The notes: generated from the sequence alone by a model not told the origin. Shown: positions 1 through 13,540, counted from the stretch's first letter. The stretch is DNA of 64,000 nucleotides from Epiperipatus broadwayi (GCA_028023455.1 JAQFVV010012490.1:3472001-3536000), one strand, 5' to 3'. A program made the numbers and translations.

Positions 1-1645
1 AATAAGCATTATGAAGGATCATATCTTAATATAAACATTGATAACATTTTTTTATGTTAACTAGTGTAAAAATTAAATCTGTTTAATTAGTTTTCATTGT
101 AGTTTCATTTTTAAAAATAATAATAATAATATATATATAAATTTTTGAGTTTTATCAAATTGAAGTTCTTATCACTTCATATCAAGAACCTAGTTGATAA
201 AACTCTTCTATATGAAACTTTAAAATGGACCTCACAAATAACTATTGATTCTTTAATAGAGCTCAATGACTACAAGTGTAGAGCTTTTTTCATACCAATG
301 TGGAAAGCATTTCTAAATTATAATTTTTCATTGTAATTAACACTAATCTACTTGTTTTAAAAATACACATCTTCTTTGCTGTTCAACTTGGGATAGCTAG
401 ATATCCATTAACTGAATATTGAATAGCTAGATGGATTGATAATGCATTGCCTACTTAATTATAATAATATTAATATGGCAATTGCACAAAAGATCATATA
501 ATATTGAATATTCAAAAAGCAAATTGTCCACAGAAGTTTCATCAATTGAATAAAGTAAGTTTTTTCCTTAGTTGTGGATCAATTTAGGATTTTTTAATTC
601 TTGAGTATCACTGAGCTAAACTAAAATAGTTGACACAGCAACTAATACATTAACCTAGAATTTCCAAAAACTATTAATTTTCTATGAAATGAAAACAAAT
701 GTTTTATGAATAATTATTAAAATTAATATGATTTATATTTTCATTGAAAAAATTAAAAAATAAATAAATATATAACCACATGCTTTAGTATACTTATAAA
801 AGTATTACATTCTTTTCACAGTATACTCATACTATTCTGAATTTCTTTATTAAATATACACTTAGACATCAAGATTTGTTTAACACAAATTTAATATATT
901 TGTTCCATGTAAGTTATAAAGTGGTTTGTATTATAAATTTTTTTGGAAACATTGCTTCAATCACTATTTCATGAAATCCTGCATTCACTTATTCATTTTG
1001 TGATTGGGTGTCAGTTTTTTTTTTTCAAGTATAAAATAATCTATGTTAAATATAATTGAGTAATGGAGGTGAAAAAAATTATCCATATGTTACTTCTAAT
1101 TTAAAAAACCATTATTTTTCACATTCTTCATAATTTTAACTAATCAGATGTAGTTATTATCATTATTATTACTATTCTTATTATTATTAGATGCTGTCAA
1201 ATTGATGTAAATGAGTGATCATCTGTTTAATTTCCAGGCTCTTCAATGACACATATATTGCTGTGATTCTCACATTAGATTTAGTGGAGAAGTAGAGTTA
1301 TAAACTTAAGAACTTTCAACCGAGTAAAATTTTTAAAAAATTACCATTTAGTCAACTTGCCATTAGTGTTTCTAAATCTCATGATCTTGTGAGCAAAAAG
1401 CATAAAGTATATAATTATTGAGATAATTTATATAATGAGAGTTTTTGATATTCTATTCTTGTTTTACCTTTAGCTTAAAAAATAGCTAAATTACTACTTT
1501 ATGACCAATAAAATGACTATGGGTTGATTATTACAATGAGGAAACAACTATTTTGAATTTAAACATCAACCCATAATCATGGCAGATAGTTGCTTTAACA
1601 CTACACTAAAACACACTTTAAGTAATATTATAAATATTATAACAT
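1..1645. other. AT-rich non-coding stretch
   Basis: I see no coding frame, RNA gene or recognisable mobile element here. The one short open frame (145-336, plus) has no family signature, and its codon content simply mirrors the AT-rich background. Short simple repeats such as AAT and TTA runs are the only structure. Confidence 0.6.
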
Positions 1646-1836
1646 AAAGAAGGTAATAAACTTCTAGTCATGCACTTTTTATGAATTTATGAACACTTGT
1701 TCTTCAGCATCAATTTCACAAGCATAAGTTGTCCACTTATACTTTGAGCTTATTATTATATAAGTCAACTGATGCTCATGGGCGAGTGTGCATAAATTCA
1801 TAAAAAGCACATGACTGGAGATTTATTACTTTCTTT
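1646..1836. repeat. Small foldback (inverted-repeat) element, about 190 bp
   Basis: The left arm starts AAAGAAGGTAATAAAC and the right arm is its reverse complement with a few mismatches, starting AAAGAAAGTAATAAAT when read inward. Both arms share the block CTTTTTATGAATTTATG and then the weaker block CAGCATCA/GAGCATCA. The whole unit can fold into one long hairpin with a loop near 1730-1755. This is the form of a foldback MITE, but no clean target duplication is visible and I saw no second copy in the window, so the superfamily is unassigned. Confidence 0.6.
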
Positions 1837-2617
1837 GTATTACATGTATAGTTAGCACTGTATAAATAGATTATTTATTTATATATATTTATTTATTAAA
1901 AGTATTTTTTATGAATTATGGCAACTACATTACTGAAATGTAGTAATCTGTATCCAAATATTTCAATGCTTCTTACATAAAGAAAATATTAAGAAAATAA
2001 ATATAACCTTACTACATTTTCAGTGAAAAAATCTCTTTTCTAAGCTAAAAGTTGAACCCAAAATAGAAGAGTATAATAATTGCTTTTGAAAAAGCACTCT
2101 GCAATGATTATATTTAGTATTTTGATAATTGCTGGAATTTGATTTTATTGCTATTCATGTCCAAGGATTACTCAAATTATTTACATCATCTATACAGAGA
2201 TATTAATAACGATTTAATTTTTATTTTTCTTAGCAAAAAACCTTTACTAACTAACTAAAAAAAAACACAACTATTATCTATGCATGACAATTGAATTATT
2301 TTATTTTTTAAGAAAAAATATATTGCATAATTAATAAAGTTTTGAAACATCACATGATTTTATTGTCATTATAAATGACAAAGTTTTAAAATAAAATCCT
2401 TATCAAGTCATATCCATGACCATTGTTAAGTGATTTGGTGGAAAACAGATTTATTGACTCCAAAAAGTCTCTCGGCAATGAAAACTGTGATAAATATTAA
2501 AAAAGACTAGATGATCATCAATGTTATTTTCCTACTGCTTCCAACCTACTCTTAACAAATTTATTTTTAACACATTTATGTCATTTATAAATTTTAATCT
2601 GAAACACATATAAAAAT
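1837..2617. other. AT-rich non-coding stretch
   Basis: No gene, RNA or repeat can be supported here. If the minus-strand exon at 2,618-2,854 is real, this stretch would hold its 3' UTR, but no polyadenylation signal stands out from the general A/T richness. Confidence 0.5.
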
Positions 2618-2854
2618 CTATATACACCATGTAGGATCCTGTTTGCACTTGCCCTGGAACCATATTGCCATCAATCTATTTTTATTACTGAGCTTTTTGT
2701 AGACATCATTGACTTTTTTAAAATCCTTCATTGTAGGATCTAAAGCCTCAGGAATAATTCTACGACAATTTTTACGATTCATATGTTCAGAATAGGCTGC
2801 CCTGAGAATTCGTTTTTCTTCTATTGTTAAGCAGACTTCACAAACTTGACATTC
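2618..2854 (-). CDS. Candidate terminal exon of an unidentified host gene
   Basis: Read on the minus strand, a T-rich tract ending TTTTTTTTCTAG (a canonical 3' splice acceptor) is followed by a 78-codon open frame closed by TAG at 2,620-2,618. The peptide opens with closely spaced cysteines (ECQVCEVC), is rich in basic and acidic residues (EEKRILRAAY, DFKKVNDVYKKL) and ends KQDPTWCI. Its composition is clearly more protein-like than the surrounding shadow frames, and it is noticeably higher in GC. I do not recognise the family. If the upstream open frame at 2,974-3,205 is joined through its GTAATT donor, the reading frame is kept only if the acceptor is the later CAAG at 2,845-2,848, which lies farther from the pyrimidine tract. 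It could instead be a fragment of a decayed transposon protein. Confidence 0.4.
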   Translation of the reverse strand, partial: ECQVCEVCLTIEEKRILRAAYSEHMNRKNCRRIIPEALDPTMKDFKKVNDVYKKLSNKNRLMAIWFQGKCKQDPTWCI

Positions 2855-2959
2855 CTAGAAAAAAAATTATAAAACTGATAAATTAATAGTTAATATTTTT
2901 ATATGATGTAAGTTATGTAAAAAAAAGAATTCAATATTTTTATGTGATTTTACAATTAT

Positions 2960-3205
2960 TTAATCTAAATTACTTTTTTTATGCAGGTGATATAAAGCAT
3001 TGAAGTATTTGTAATAAGATTTTACAGCTTTCATCATAAAATCGTTCTCTCCATATGACGATATCATTGCTACCAAATATATCTCCCAATATTTGACAAT
3101 GTGAAAATCACCCCTGCTATACAGAAAGTAATCAAAAATTAAACCAAGATCTTTATCAAAATCAATAGCTGGTCCATTTATTACCAAATCAAAACAAGAA
3201 CTCAT
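2960..3205 (-). CDS. Exon-like open frame next to the candidate terminal exon
   Basis: An 81-codon open frame starts at an ATG (MSSCFDLVINGP) and reads into aromatic-rich, ordered-looking sequence (FHIVKYWEIYLVAMISSYG, then KSYYKYFNALYHLHKK) before its stop. A splice donor AAAAAAA|GTAATT lies at 2,974/2,973, just before the stop, so the frame may be an internal exon rather than an independent protein. A possible acceptor (ATGAG|TTC) overlaps the ATG. With that acceptor the incoming phase would match the outgoing phase of the exon candidate at 31,187-31,261. No family is recognised. The alternatives are a chance open frame or decayed transposon coding sequence. Confidence 0.35.
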   Translation of the reverse strand: MSSCFDLVINGPAIDFDKDLGLIFDYFLYSRGDFHIVKYWEIYLVAMISSYGENDFMMKAVKSYYKYFNALYHLHKKSNLD

Positions 3206-6200
3206 TTAGAAGTGTTTGAGAATTATATTACTCCATAGTCTATTTTGTTTAATTATAAAAATACTGTTATTTAAATAGAAAGACGGTATAAGAAATAGCA
3301 GAATAAATAATAATTTTTGATTACATAGAACTTTATAGTTGGTGTTAGTAGAGAGCAGAGCCTATCAATTATACTATATCATTTTACATTAGCATTAAAA
3401 AACACAAGAATTAAAATATAAAACAACCCTCATGGAAAAAATAAACATCCTCATAAATTGGATGTGATTTAAATAGTATCTACTCAATGAATTCTTAATT
3501 TTCTTTTTTGAAAACTACAAATTTATATTTAAAAATGTTTCTTATATTGGAATGAGTAATTAATGTCCATTTCAATATCAGCTATGTGGTTTCCTATATG
3601 GGTAAGAGATTTTAAAAAAAAAAGAAATTAAGAAAAAGATATTTAAAATTTTCTTGTCAAAACAAAAATTTCTTTAAAAAAAATTTGGCAATTAAAATGT
3701 TACACAAATTGATCAATCATAAAAAATCTTGGAATGGACTATTTTAAATTGAAAGAAATAAAAAGTGATATAAAATCAATCAATTTTTTATTATATTCAT
3801 TTTTGATTCCCACTTTATTAGAATAATATCAGACCTTCAATATACTTATTCAATAGAAAAAGGAATAAAACCACCCTTTGCTAATCTAACCTACAATTCT
3901 GAAAAACTTGGCATGCTATTTCAAATAAATTTGGTTAGAAAGCAATTCAAATATAAGACCTGGAGATTGCTAAAGTATATTATGACTACATACCAACAGT
4001 TTAATATTTGCCTTCTGGAAAAAAAAAACAAATTATGGTTATCTCACTTTGTAAATCTCAAATTTAAAATGGACTATTTAGACTTTATCTTAACAATATG
4101 TACTTAATACTGATATGATATATCTTATCTTATGAATTATTCAAAATAGGAAGCAAAAAGTTAAAAAAAAGAATTAAAATATTTACTCATTTGTATATGT
4201 ATGTTATGCTGACATTATAAAGAACTTCTCATATAATACATGTTAATAAATGTTATTTTCTAAAATATGTCAGTTTAAAAATAAATTATAAAAAAGTAAT
4301 GTACCAACAAATAAATTGTCCAAATGTTAAATAATTAGAGAAAACAATAATTAATAGCTTTAAGTTAATAATTTAACTGCAACCATCAGGTTCATTTATC
4401 CATATAAAACCTTGTATTTGATTGCTGAAAATTGGATTTTGTGTAAAACTTATAGTTTACATATAGTTATTTCTTCACTGTCAAATAGTTAAGATATATT
4501 TGTATCTGCATGGGAGGATTCATTCCTATTTTGTTTTATAAATTAGAGATCAGACTTGAAACAAGCCATCCCTGTAGAAGTTGTTCTTTTATTAAATTGG
4601 GATTAGTACCTAAAATGACCATTCCTTATATTTACAATGGTAGAAAGATGCAGTAGTTATGTATCCCATGTTTAGTATATGCATAGGTCTACGCTAGAAA
4701 ACATGTGAATCAGATGAATATCTTATATTTATTGGTTTATACATAAGTAGTTATATTTCAAGGTTATTTAAATCCAGGTTTGCTAAATGGCAACGTAATT
4801 GAAGATAAAGATTAAATGTAACAAAGAAATCTTGGATTTTTATAAATAATAATTATTTTCTTGCATACGTATGAGATGAGACAATAATATATAAGAGTTT
4901 GGAGTAAAGACTTTGTTAAAAAAAAAGTAAATTATATGTCAGATGATAATTGTATCTTATAATTAAACTATTGTTGTATGGTGTGTTAGACACTTTGAAT
5001 GTGATATTGTTTGGTCTGCATTAATTCATCAGGAGTAACTTAAGTTCTTCATGATCTAATCAGATATTTCAAGTGGGACCTATATAGTGGTCATCATTAT
5101 CCTATAAAATAAAAGATTGTTAAAATATATGTGCTGGTCTATTTCCTGATATTTAAAGTCAGGTGACCTTCTTATAAATTATATCAATAAAAAAAATGTA
5201 AATCATTGAAATATGCTCAGTCCGACTATTACAATATATATATTGCAAAATAAAACAGAAAAAATTGACCAATGTCAATTCAAATTTAACTGTGGTCATC
5301 ATACTTTCAGTTTATTTTAATGACAATACCAAAATAATACTCTTTATTACCATTAAATTATAAATCTTTACAAAGTCCATATTTGTACAGGAAATCCATA
5401 TATTATATTTCAACTTCTCTGCTCAAAGATAGATGAAATAACTAGGATACTAGAATATATATATATATTATTCATTATTGATTAATTATAGCAGGCTATA
5501 ATGTCTTGACATTTAGAACTATTTTATAAGCTTTAATAAATTTTTATTTCAATGATTTACATAATTTATATTGATTGTCTAATACTACTGATAAGATAAC
5601 TCTTTACTTGAAGATTATATCATATACTCTTGAATCTATTCACAGATAATAAAAACCAATTTAAAATATTATATTTCTCAGTCTCAGATTAAAAATAAGT
5701 TTCTAAGTTTAAAGATCTTAACTGACATTATTTACATATTATAATTGCAGTACAGGAAAATAGCATGAGGTCACTCACTAACTTGAGTTTACTAATTGCC
5801 AAAATTAATCAAATGAAGAACATACTTTCGACTTTTGATATTCAAATTGATTAAATGACCAAACAAATATTACTGATTCATTAAGATGTTATAACTATGT
5901 ACACATGTTGATTATAAGTTTATCTTGATAAAATTCAGTTGCTTGTTATTTTTTTTTTGTTTATTAACCATTTTACTAGAACAGTTTATTATTTTAATGC
6001 ATTGCAAAGGCGTGCTTAAGACCTAGTGAATGCAGATATACCACACACAATAACCTTTTCATTTAATGATTAGTGTTGAAGCTCTGATTATATAAAAAAA
6101 TTAGCAAGTATTACATAGAATTAATCATATAACAGTAAGATGAATAAATATATTTATTAGAAATCATTAATTGGATTATTAAAGTTTAATTTTTTTAAAA

Positions 6201-7740
6201 ATAACATATATACAAATGATGATATAACAAATCAAAAATCAATATATTGATATATACTGCATTTGCTTATATCAGAATAATCATTAAATTATTACATAAG
6301 ATATGATTCTTTTTTTAATATAATTCTTACATTGTTTATTCTATAATTATCATCATTAACTTTTTGTCACCAATAAGCCCCAGCACATCCCAAATCTATC
6401 TCTGCTATCTGAAGTTACAAAACAGTTATGCCAAATTTCTTATCTCATGAAGAATTCTTCACATAGACATATATGTCTTTTTCATAAATTATTTATTAAT
6501 TTCTTATTTTCTTTCTAATTGTCTTTCAGTCCTCTTTCCTATTATTTCCTCCAGCAAACTGCTTATAATTTCACTACATACATGCTAGCATTTTTTGTTT
6601 CAATAAATTAATTTTCTTCAGTATTTTTATTTTTTGAAAGAGGTTTTAGTATTTGTTGCCATGATAGTAAATATAAAAATATTCTTAGTCTAAGAATGAA
6701 ATCTACATTTAAAAATACAAAGTATGACAAATTAATAGTGAATCAATACTTAAAAAATATTTTTAAAACATTACTAAAGAAAACTAGTTTACTATATAAA
6801 TATATTATTCATCATCATATATATACTTCTCATAATTTTTCAAATTGAAGTTAATCAGTACCTAGCAAAACACATAGCCTTTATAGCTAGCGCAATGACA
6901 AAAGGAGTGCATATTCATAATTTTGCATGCAAACATTAATCAAGTTCTATTTAAACTATATATCTTTAAGAATCCTATATTTTTTTTACTGCCTATGTTT
7001 CTATGGTATATAAAGCTACATTCCAAGTAAAAATTATAATAAGCTCTTTAGCTTCAATAACGATCATGTGATGTTTGAGCACCAAAATGGCAGTTTTTTT
7101 TTACTTTGCTCAATAAAAAATAAATTTAGAAACATTTGATTTAAATCAGAAAGTTAATACTGTTGCTAAACTACATATGGCAACAGTTTCAGTAATTTGC
7201 AAAATATGCAAAAAAAAATATCGGAGTTCTCATTCTTAATATTTTTCTACTCTCAGTTATACAACTTTGCAATTATTAAAAAATCACTAACTTACACTCT
7301 ATATCTTTGTGTCCAACTCTTAATCTAAAATTTAATTTTTTCTTATTTACAATGCAAGTGAGGAACCCCATATGACTTAGCCATTACAGTGACTATTTAC
7401 ATAAAAAGCCTATTATTAAATAATTACACATATAGTTTGCTTATGTAGATATATAATTATTATTATTTTTACAAAAGTTCTCATGATATACTTTTTTAAA
7501 AATTGATAAAAAATTAGTGCAAATGACAGTAATCAATAACAATTATATTTACTATTTTCAAATGAATTATTTAGCATAAGGTTTTTGTTCAACGATTAAT
7601 AAATTCAAAGAAGCAGAAAATTATTTAAATATAATTGTCTAAAATATAACAAATTGGGTTAAATTGAAGTAAAAAAAACCCAGGGTTATAGATTGAAATA
7701 ATAAGAGGCTCTTTACCAGGATAAAAGATGATTTAATTTG
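3206..7740. other. AT-rich non-coding stretch
   Basis: About 4.5 kb without a supportable gene. The open frame at 3,913-4,107 (plus) has no family features. Microsatellite-like TATATATA runs occur near 5,457-5,468. I looked for tRNA boxes, long inverted repeats and splice-bounded frames and found none that I would defend. It is probably intron or intergenic DNA. Confidence 0.55.
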
Positions 7741-7875
7741 TTGTATTATTTATTTTAATAAGGACACCGGGATTCATACAAGAATCCGCTGAAGTCCGTC
7801 GCGCCGCACATAGTAAATGAAGAAAATACAGTACTATAATTTAAAAGATTGGGATTATGATCCCACGTAACTTTT
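7741..7875. other. GC-rich hairpin island with T16 tract, tRNA-like in parts
   Basis: Within very AT-rich flanks this segment carries two short hairpins: GGATTC...GAATCC at about 7,769-7,786, and GGGATTATGATCCC at about 7,850-7,863. It also has the GC block CCGTCGCGCCGCA and ends in a run of about 16 T. On the minus strand, GGCGCGACGGACTTCAG followed by a hairpin resembles parts of a class II (Leu/Ser-type) tRNA or a SINE head. I could not fold a complete tRNA. It may be a SINE fragment. Confidence 0.25.
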
Positions 7876-8214
7876 TTTTTTTTTTTTGAAAATATTACTC
7901 CAGGGGCTTAACTTCTAACAAATCTATTGGCAAAGGTAATTTACACATAATAGATAAAAAATAAACTAACAATAATAATGCACAATGAATTTTATTCGAA
8001 CAAATTAAAATATTTACAGATAAATTGTTAAATAAAATCGGAAGGCATATACATGCTAATCCAGATAACAAGGTTGATCAATTAATTAACACAGTTCACA
8101 TTACACTTAGATTTCTTAGGCCATAAACAAAAGTTTCTTGAATAATAAAATTAATGTCTTTATCAGAATTATATTATAAGCTTAATTTAGTCACAATCTG
8201 GATATGAATAATCT

Positions 8215-8520
8215 TACCGGTAAGTTTGGTAGTATGCATTTTGAAGAGCCCATTAAAGATAACTAGTTTCACTCTGTCAACATTTTTGTAGGTTTTTGGC
8301 CTGTCCTAATGGCTAGACTCGACGGGTTTTTCTGAATGACCTATACGACGAAAGATATCTGTAAACGCATCGTTTCCACTCCGCATGTCGATTCACCTCA
8401 GCATATGAGTAATGGTAGTCCTGCCTATGAGTAGTCCAGATAGGATATTTTCTATATCCTGGACCTAATGGAAGCTTCTAGTTAAGGAAAAGACAAAGAC
8501 CCAGTTTTAAGTTTTTCTGA
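8215..8520 (-). pseudogene. Possible LINE ORF1-like protein fragment
   Basis: This interval is visibly richer in GC than its surroundings. On the minus strand it encodes a stretch (DAFTDIFRRIGHSEKP, one stop, then a basic segment and DRVKLVIFNGLF) that recalls the regular charged-hydrophobic pattern of LINE ORF1 or gag-like proteins. It contains at least one in-frame stop and I saw no zinc knuckle or reverse-transcriptase motif next to it. The call rests on resemblance alone and is weak; decayed host exon sequence is equally possible. Confidence 0.22.
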
Positions 8521-10235
8521 TCTTTTATATTGGCAATCCATTTTTAGAGTTCTCTGCCATCTATTTTCTTTTGTCTTTTTATCAGCATACAAGATAATAA
8601 TCTTGTACATTCTTTCTTAAATTTAAGTTATAAAGTCTTTTTTTAAACATAATTCCACCATCTTTAATCGGAGTTAGAAAGATTTTACTAATTAAAATCT
8701 GTGTGTGAAATTCTCTTTCTTTTAGTTTATCTGGATTAGTAATCTGCATGTCTTTTTGATGATTTTTTAAAAAAAAATTACACTAACTAAAAAAATCTAA
8801 AATGTGTCTTTTAAAAGATTGCTAAATTTACTTTTTCTTTTAGCTTTTACCAAATGCAATATATTTGTACCATATATAAATAAATGGTACAATACATGTA
8901 TATATTAGATTAGTCCAATGCTATATGCTAATAGTTTTTACAAGTTTCTCCACCTGTATTACCTTTAAAAAGTTTAACTAATATTCATTCACTAACCAAT
9001 AATTGGATGCTAGGAGAGGTAGCTATGAGCTAATAACGTTGAAAAAAAAAAACCCTAAGTCTACAAGGAAATCCTCAATTCCCTAAAAATAATAATCTGA
9101 GATCCTATCAGATGATCTAAACACTAGATGATAGGATCCTTCTCACTGTCACATAATTCCTTTTAAAAATCAACAAAATGCAAATTTAGTTCTCCCCCTC
9201 TTTCTAATCACCTCTCAAACAATATAGTTCTCACAATTCTAAACTTATAATTTTCATCAGATAAAATTATTTATTCAAAATTTAGATCAACATTTTAGAT
9301 CTATATAAAATTAATATAATCATTTTCAAATCCTTGTAAATCACTGAATTAAGTCTCTCCCTCCTCCATTTTTTCAACATAATCATAATGACAAAAAGAG
9401 GACAAATTTCTGAATCATATATTTTATATTAACACCAATTATTTTTTTTTTCAAAACCTATTCACTTGTAGCCTTATTATTTCAACTAAAGTAGCATCAT
9501 TTTCCTGTTTTTTAATCTCATCAATAGCTTTAATAGAAATTATTCATTCTCTTATGGTATCACCTATTTTATCTTTACCTTTTTTTACTTTCCAATTTAA
9601 TTAATGCAGTTGAACAATATCTTTACTATTTAAATCAAATGTATATATATTCTCATTTTTTCCAGATATTAATTTCTTTTATTCATTTTTTTTGCTAATT
9701 TTCTTTTCTGAACTAAATTCTTTACTCTATCTTGTATTAAATATAAACTTTTTTCCTGTTATTTTTTTTTTATCACTGCTAAATCTTCTCAGCAATTTTT
9801 TTGTTTCTCCTTTCAGCTTACTGTCAACTTTGTATACACAATTTATACATTTTTCTTTTTCTTCACACTGGTAATCTTATTAGTACACTGTTTACTTCAA
9901 CTCTATAATATCTTGATGGGAGAACAAAATTTCTAAATGAAAAAAATTGTGAGAGATTTTTTTTTTTTTTACTCTTTCAAAAAGAATTGTTATATTGTTA
10001 CAAACTAGACAGACTTCTAAGTGATAATTAGTTATACCTCCTCCAAAAAAAACTTCAAATCATAGTAAGAACAGTGGTAGTACTATTAGTGGATTCTGTC
10101 AACAGTGAATTACACTCTATAATAAGTACAATAAAAAATGAACATAAACAGATATTAATATTCTATTATACAAAATGAATGCATGTTGAATAATTAAGCA
10201 ATAAAGTTCTGTGAGCAAACATAAAAAAATGCATA
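8521..10235. other. T-rich stretch, no supportable gene
   Basis: The plus strand is strongly pyrimidine-rich, so the minus strand reads as lysine- and glutamate-rich shadow peptides full of stops. This could be an old coiled-coil gag region, but no capsid, zinc-knuckle or polymerase motif is visible. A local inverted repeat (GATCCTATCA...TGATAGGATC, about 9,101-9,140) is the only clear structure. Confidence 0.45.
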
Positions 10236-10352
10236 TGGCTTTATTGCTTGGGTGTTCATAAAAAGTTTAAGTATCACCCATGAGTGCCAGAATCAATCCT
10301 GGGATCTCCTGATCCCAAGTCAGAAGCTCTACCAACTACACCAAATCATGCA
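10236..10352 (-). mobile_element. tRNA-derived SINE copy
   Basis: On the minus strand the element begins with a tRNA-like head: a box A close to the consensus (GGTGTAGTTGGTAGAGC), an anticodon-arm-like region (TTCTGACTTGGGATCAGG) and a degraded box B. It runs into a non-tRNA body and ends with the tail AACACCCAAGCAATAAAGCC. A diverged relative in the same orientation lies at 38,885-39,010 and shares the GCAATAAAGC tail. The head is degraded and would not fold into a functional tRNA. Which tRNA gave rise to it cannot be settled. Confidence 0.7.
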
Positions 10353-13140
10353 GAGCTAAGAGCAAATGATCACATTTGACCATCATTAGTATCAGTTTGC
10401 TCCTACTTAATGTCTTATGAAAAAAGAATATTCTATATTATCAACCACTTATCCTAGCCTTTTTTAAAAAGTCTTCATAAGTTTAGGTATGACAGATGCT
10501 TCCTTTAAGTTTGCTTTACACAATTTGTGTCTTCTATTAAAAATTTCGATTAACCAAATTTTCTATTAGCTATACTTACCTCCTAATCTAATATATTTAA
10601 TTTGTTCTCCCCTAACATCTTTGTTTAATTTGTAAATAATACTTTTTTTTTTCACATCATCTTTTAATTTTTAAAAAAATGTAATCTTAATTCCACTAAC
10701 AATTAATTGTTATTTTAGTTTCTATCAACTCTAGAATGTGAAAATGCATTTTAAATATCTTTTACAATTCTATTTTAAATTAATATATAATCTAATTAAA
10801 ATCTATTTATATTATGAAATGTTTTTTATGTGTACTTTTTTAAAGTTTTTAAAACATGTGTTCATTACTATCATTTACTCTATAAAATTTTTTATAGTCA
10901 GAGTATTTAACAGTGTTCTATTTCTTCACCTCATCATTATCAGTAATAAGAATATGAACTTTTAAGAGATTTTGATTTTAGAACTATATATGTTTGTGTG
11001 ACTTTCAAAACTAACAAAGCCAACTATATTTTTTATTCATTTTTCCCAGCTCTGCAATTTCATTAGCAGACGATTCACATAGTATCAACATTTTTAATAT
11101 ATTATGTGACTTCTCTGTCTTATTGATCGTTATACTTCTTTATATTTATTCTTACAATATTTTCTAAATCTAATAATCTACAGTTGTGGAATCTTGGGAA
11201 ATAATTTAATAACAATTGAAATAATTCGCTAAAATTTGCATTTACCAACTGTTTAAATTAATATATTTAAAACTTTATTATTAAAAACATTTCGTAGATA
11301 TTTTCCAGTTTAATAATCTTACTACTGCAAACAAATTTAATTATTCTTTACAAATTAGGCTGATGTGTTTTACAACAAAAATTATTATATTAATACCAAA
11401 AAATTGTACAAAATATAAATAATTACTTACACATTGCTATTTATAAATTATAAATACAATTTCGTGCAATTTTATTGAATCAACAAAATAAAATACGTGA
11501 TGCAATAAATAAACAATATATATTATTTCCTTGAATGCTTTATTGCGAATCCGTTATTGTCATCGTCGTAATTTAATTTTTTTTTTTGCAAATTCTAATT
11601 CAATAGATAAAATTGCTAATGAAGAGAATCATTTTTGACTTGTATCATTTCACATTAACATGATCAAAAAGTACATACCAAAACATTTAAGCACACACAT
11701 TATAAGTAGCTGAAATATCTATGCCACCACCAGTACTTCTATACAATTCTTTACTTCATACATGATAATCATTGTAAGCCAAATTACCTGTTTTGGCAAA
11801 AAAAAAAAAAAAAGTTAAATTTAGCAAGTTATAAAACGTTTGATTTTTTTTATGTTCTCAAGAAAATGTAGATCTTGCAGGTGCAGGACCTTGAATGGTT
11901 GCACTTTTTACACTGCCTTTGAGCTGACTTTGTGTTATATCACATCCAACTCCATAGAAAAGCATAATTAGGTAGTGTCAAATTGATGATGATATAAATC
12001 AGTGCAATCTAAAACTTAGCCTGCAAGCCACCTATAGCTTGCATTGAGGTTTGTTAGGTCCACCTAAAAGTTTTGATTTTTTAAAGTGAAAAATAAAGTA
12101 ACAATCTGAATTGAATGCTTATTAGATATTTTAATTTCATCTCTAATTAATAATCTTGATACTAAGATTATTATTTGGTATTTTTATACAACTATACACT
12201 TATGTATTTTTCAATATAAGATAAGTTAAACTGTTTTAATCTAAGCACATGCTCTGAGGGTTCAAATGCTGTATTCATTACTTTGGATGCAATCCTTGAA
12301 TATATATATATTTAATATAGTCCTTGGAATACTTAAGGTTAGTTAGCCATGATATAAATGGTGTTTTTTTCAGAACGATATATTATCTGCATGATTTTTC
12401 AGTGATTTATTAATCATTATAGTGATGAAATCTATCCATCTCATTGTTGGTCACTTTTTTTTTTTTTCTTCATTAATTTTTCTGAGCATTATATATTTTC
12501 CTAATGAATAAATTTGCACACAATATGATCAAAATAAAAAAATGTTTAATCTGGGCATTCATCCTTTGAAAAAAAATCATCCAGAAGCAAAGTCTATTTA
12601 CACCACTCCATTTGTTATAAAATTGAATAATCAATAGATATTAGATGGTAGTGTTTATTAAACTCCTATCCAGTGTTGTTCTAACCATGTCTTCTGACTA
12701 ATTTCTAGCTTATAGTCTTATTTTGGATCTGAATCTAGTGCATCAAATACATCTTTGATCCAGCAGCCACCTTTTACTTTTTTTTTTTGTATTTTTAAGC
12801 TACCAAGCTAAATTTAAAAATCAACATTTTGAATTCAAATTGTTTTGACTGCTTAGTTATAGTGATCAACAAGAGTTCAGGATTTGTATATTTCGGCTTG
12901 GATTCAAAACATTAAGTTGTTTTTGAATTTAGTCTGGAATCTAGATAATACAAAAAAGGAGTGAAAATGAATTTTGGATGAAAAGGATTTAATTCAAAAA
13001 CTCAGATGCAAAATTCCTCACTGATTAAGTCCACAAATCAGAAACTAGTCTAGATATGATAGGTAGAACTGAATAGGGATTTTAAAAAATATTACTATCT
13101 AGCATCCATTGATTATTGATAATACTACATCAATTTAGTT
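10353..13140. other. AT-rich stretch, no supportable gene
   Basis: No open frame with family features. The short frame at 10,738-10,965 (plus) is hydrophobic and AT-driven. Between 12,540 and 13,100 the minus strand shows short protein-like patches interrupted by stops (such as GCWIKDVFDALDSDP near 12,750). These may extend the Gypsy fragment that follows, but I cannot align them to a known domain by eye. Confidence 0.45.
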
Positions 13141-13505
13141 TTACAATTAATATACTTAGTTGTATGTATTAAATTTTTCCCTTAGATGTACATAAAAATA
13201 ATTAAGATTGTGATGATTCATTTAATCTCTAGACCCAATTTCAGGTCTCCAGAATTTAATGAATCTGGGAATAAACTTTTTTTTAATACTGAACTTTGAT
13301 TTCCTTTTGAAGTAGTTCCAGCCATTCAATCTGATATAGTGAATGTTCATTTCCAATGGAACAGTTCTGCTTATGAATTTTTCTTTTATTATTTTCCAAG
13401 TATAATTAAATATTTTAAATATATATCTCAAGGGAATAATCTGACTATATTAGTAAAACTGCTTTTAATTTCCATTATCTTTGTGCTGCAAACTTAATTT
13501 TCTTT
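13141..13505 (-). pseudogene. Ty3/Gypsy-family fragment, paralogous to the 21.6-21.8 kb remnant
   Basis: The minus-strand peptide around 13,222-13,431 contains KFWRPEIGSRD followed, across a gap, by NLNYFYV. The remnant at 21,637-21,831 has KLWVSGIGIKDW and NLNYFYI in the same order, so the two loci are diverged copies of one element. The DNA at 13,455-13,500 (TTTTAATTTCCATTATCTTTG) also matches 29,370-29,400, which is the continuation of the 21-kb copy beyond an inserted LTR element. This copy is what shows that the 21-kb element was split. The domain encoded here is not identified; in the 21-kb copy it lies upstream of the reverse transcriptase. Confidence 0.55.
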
Positions 13506-13540
13506 ATTTAAATTTAATTAAATCTAATTAACTGTCTATT

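Noticed and set aside
1646-1836. microRNA-like hairpin
   Set aside because: The arms span the whole 190-bp unit as in a foldback element; there is no evidence of a processed short stem.
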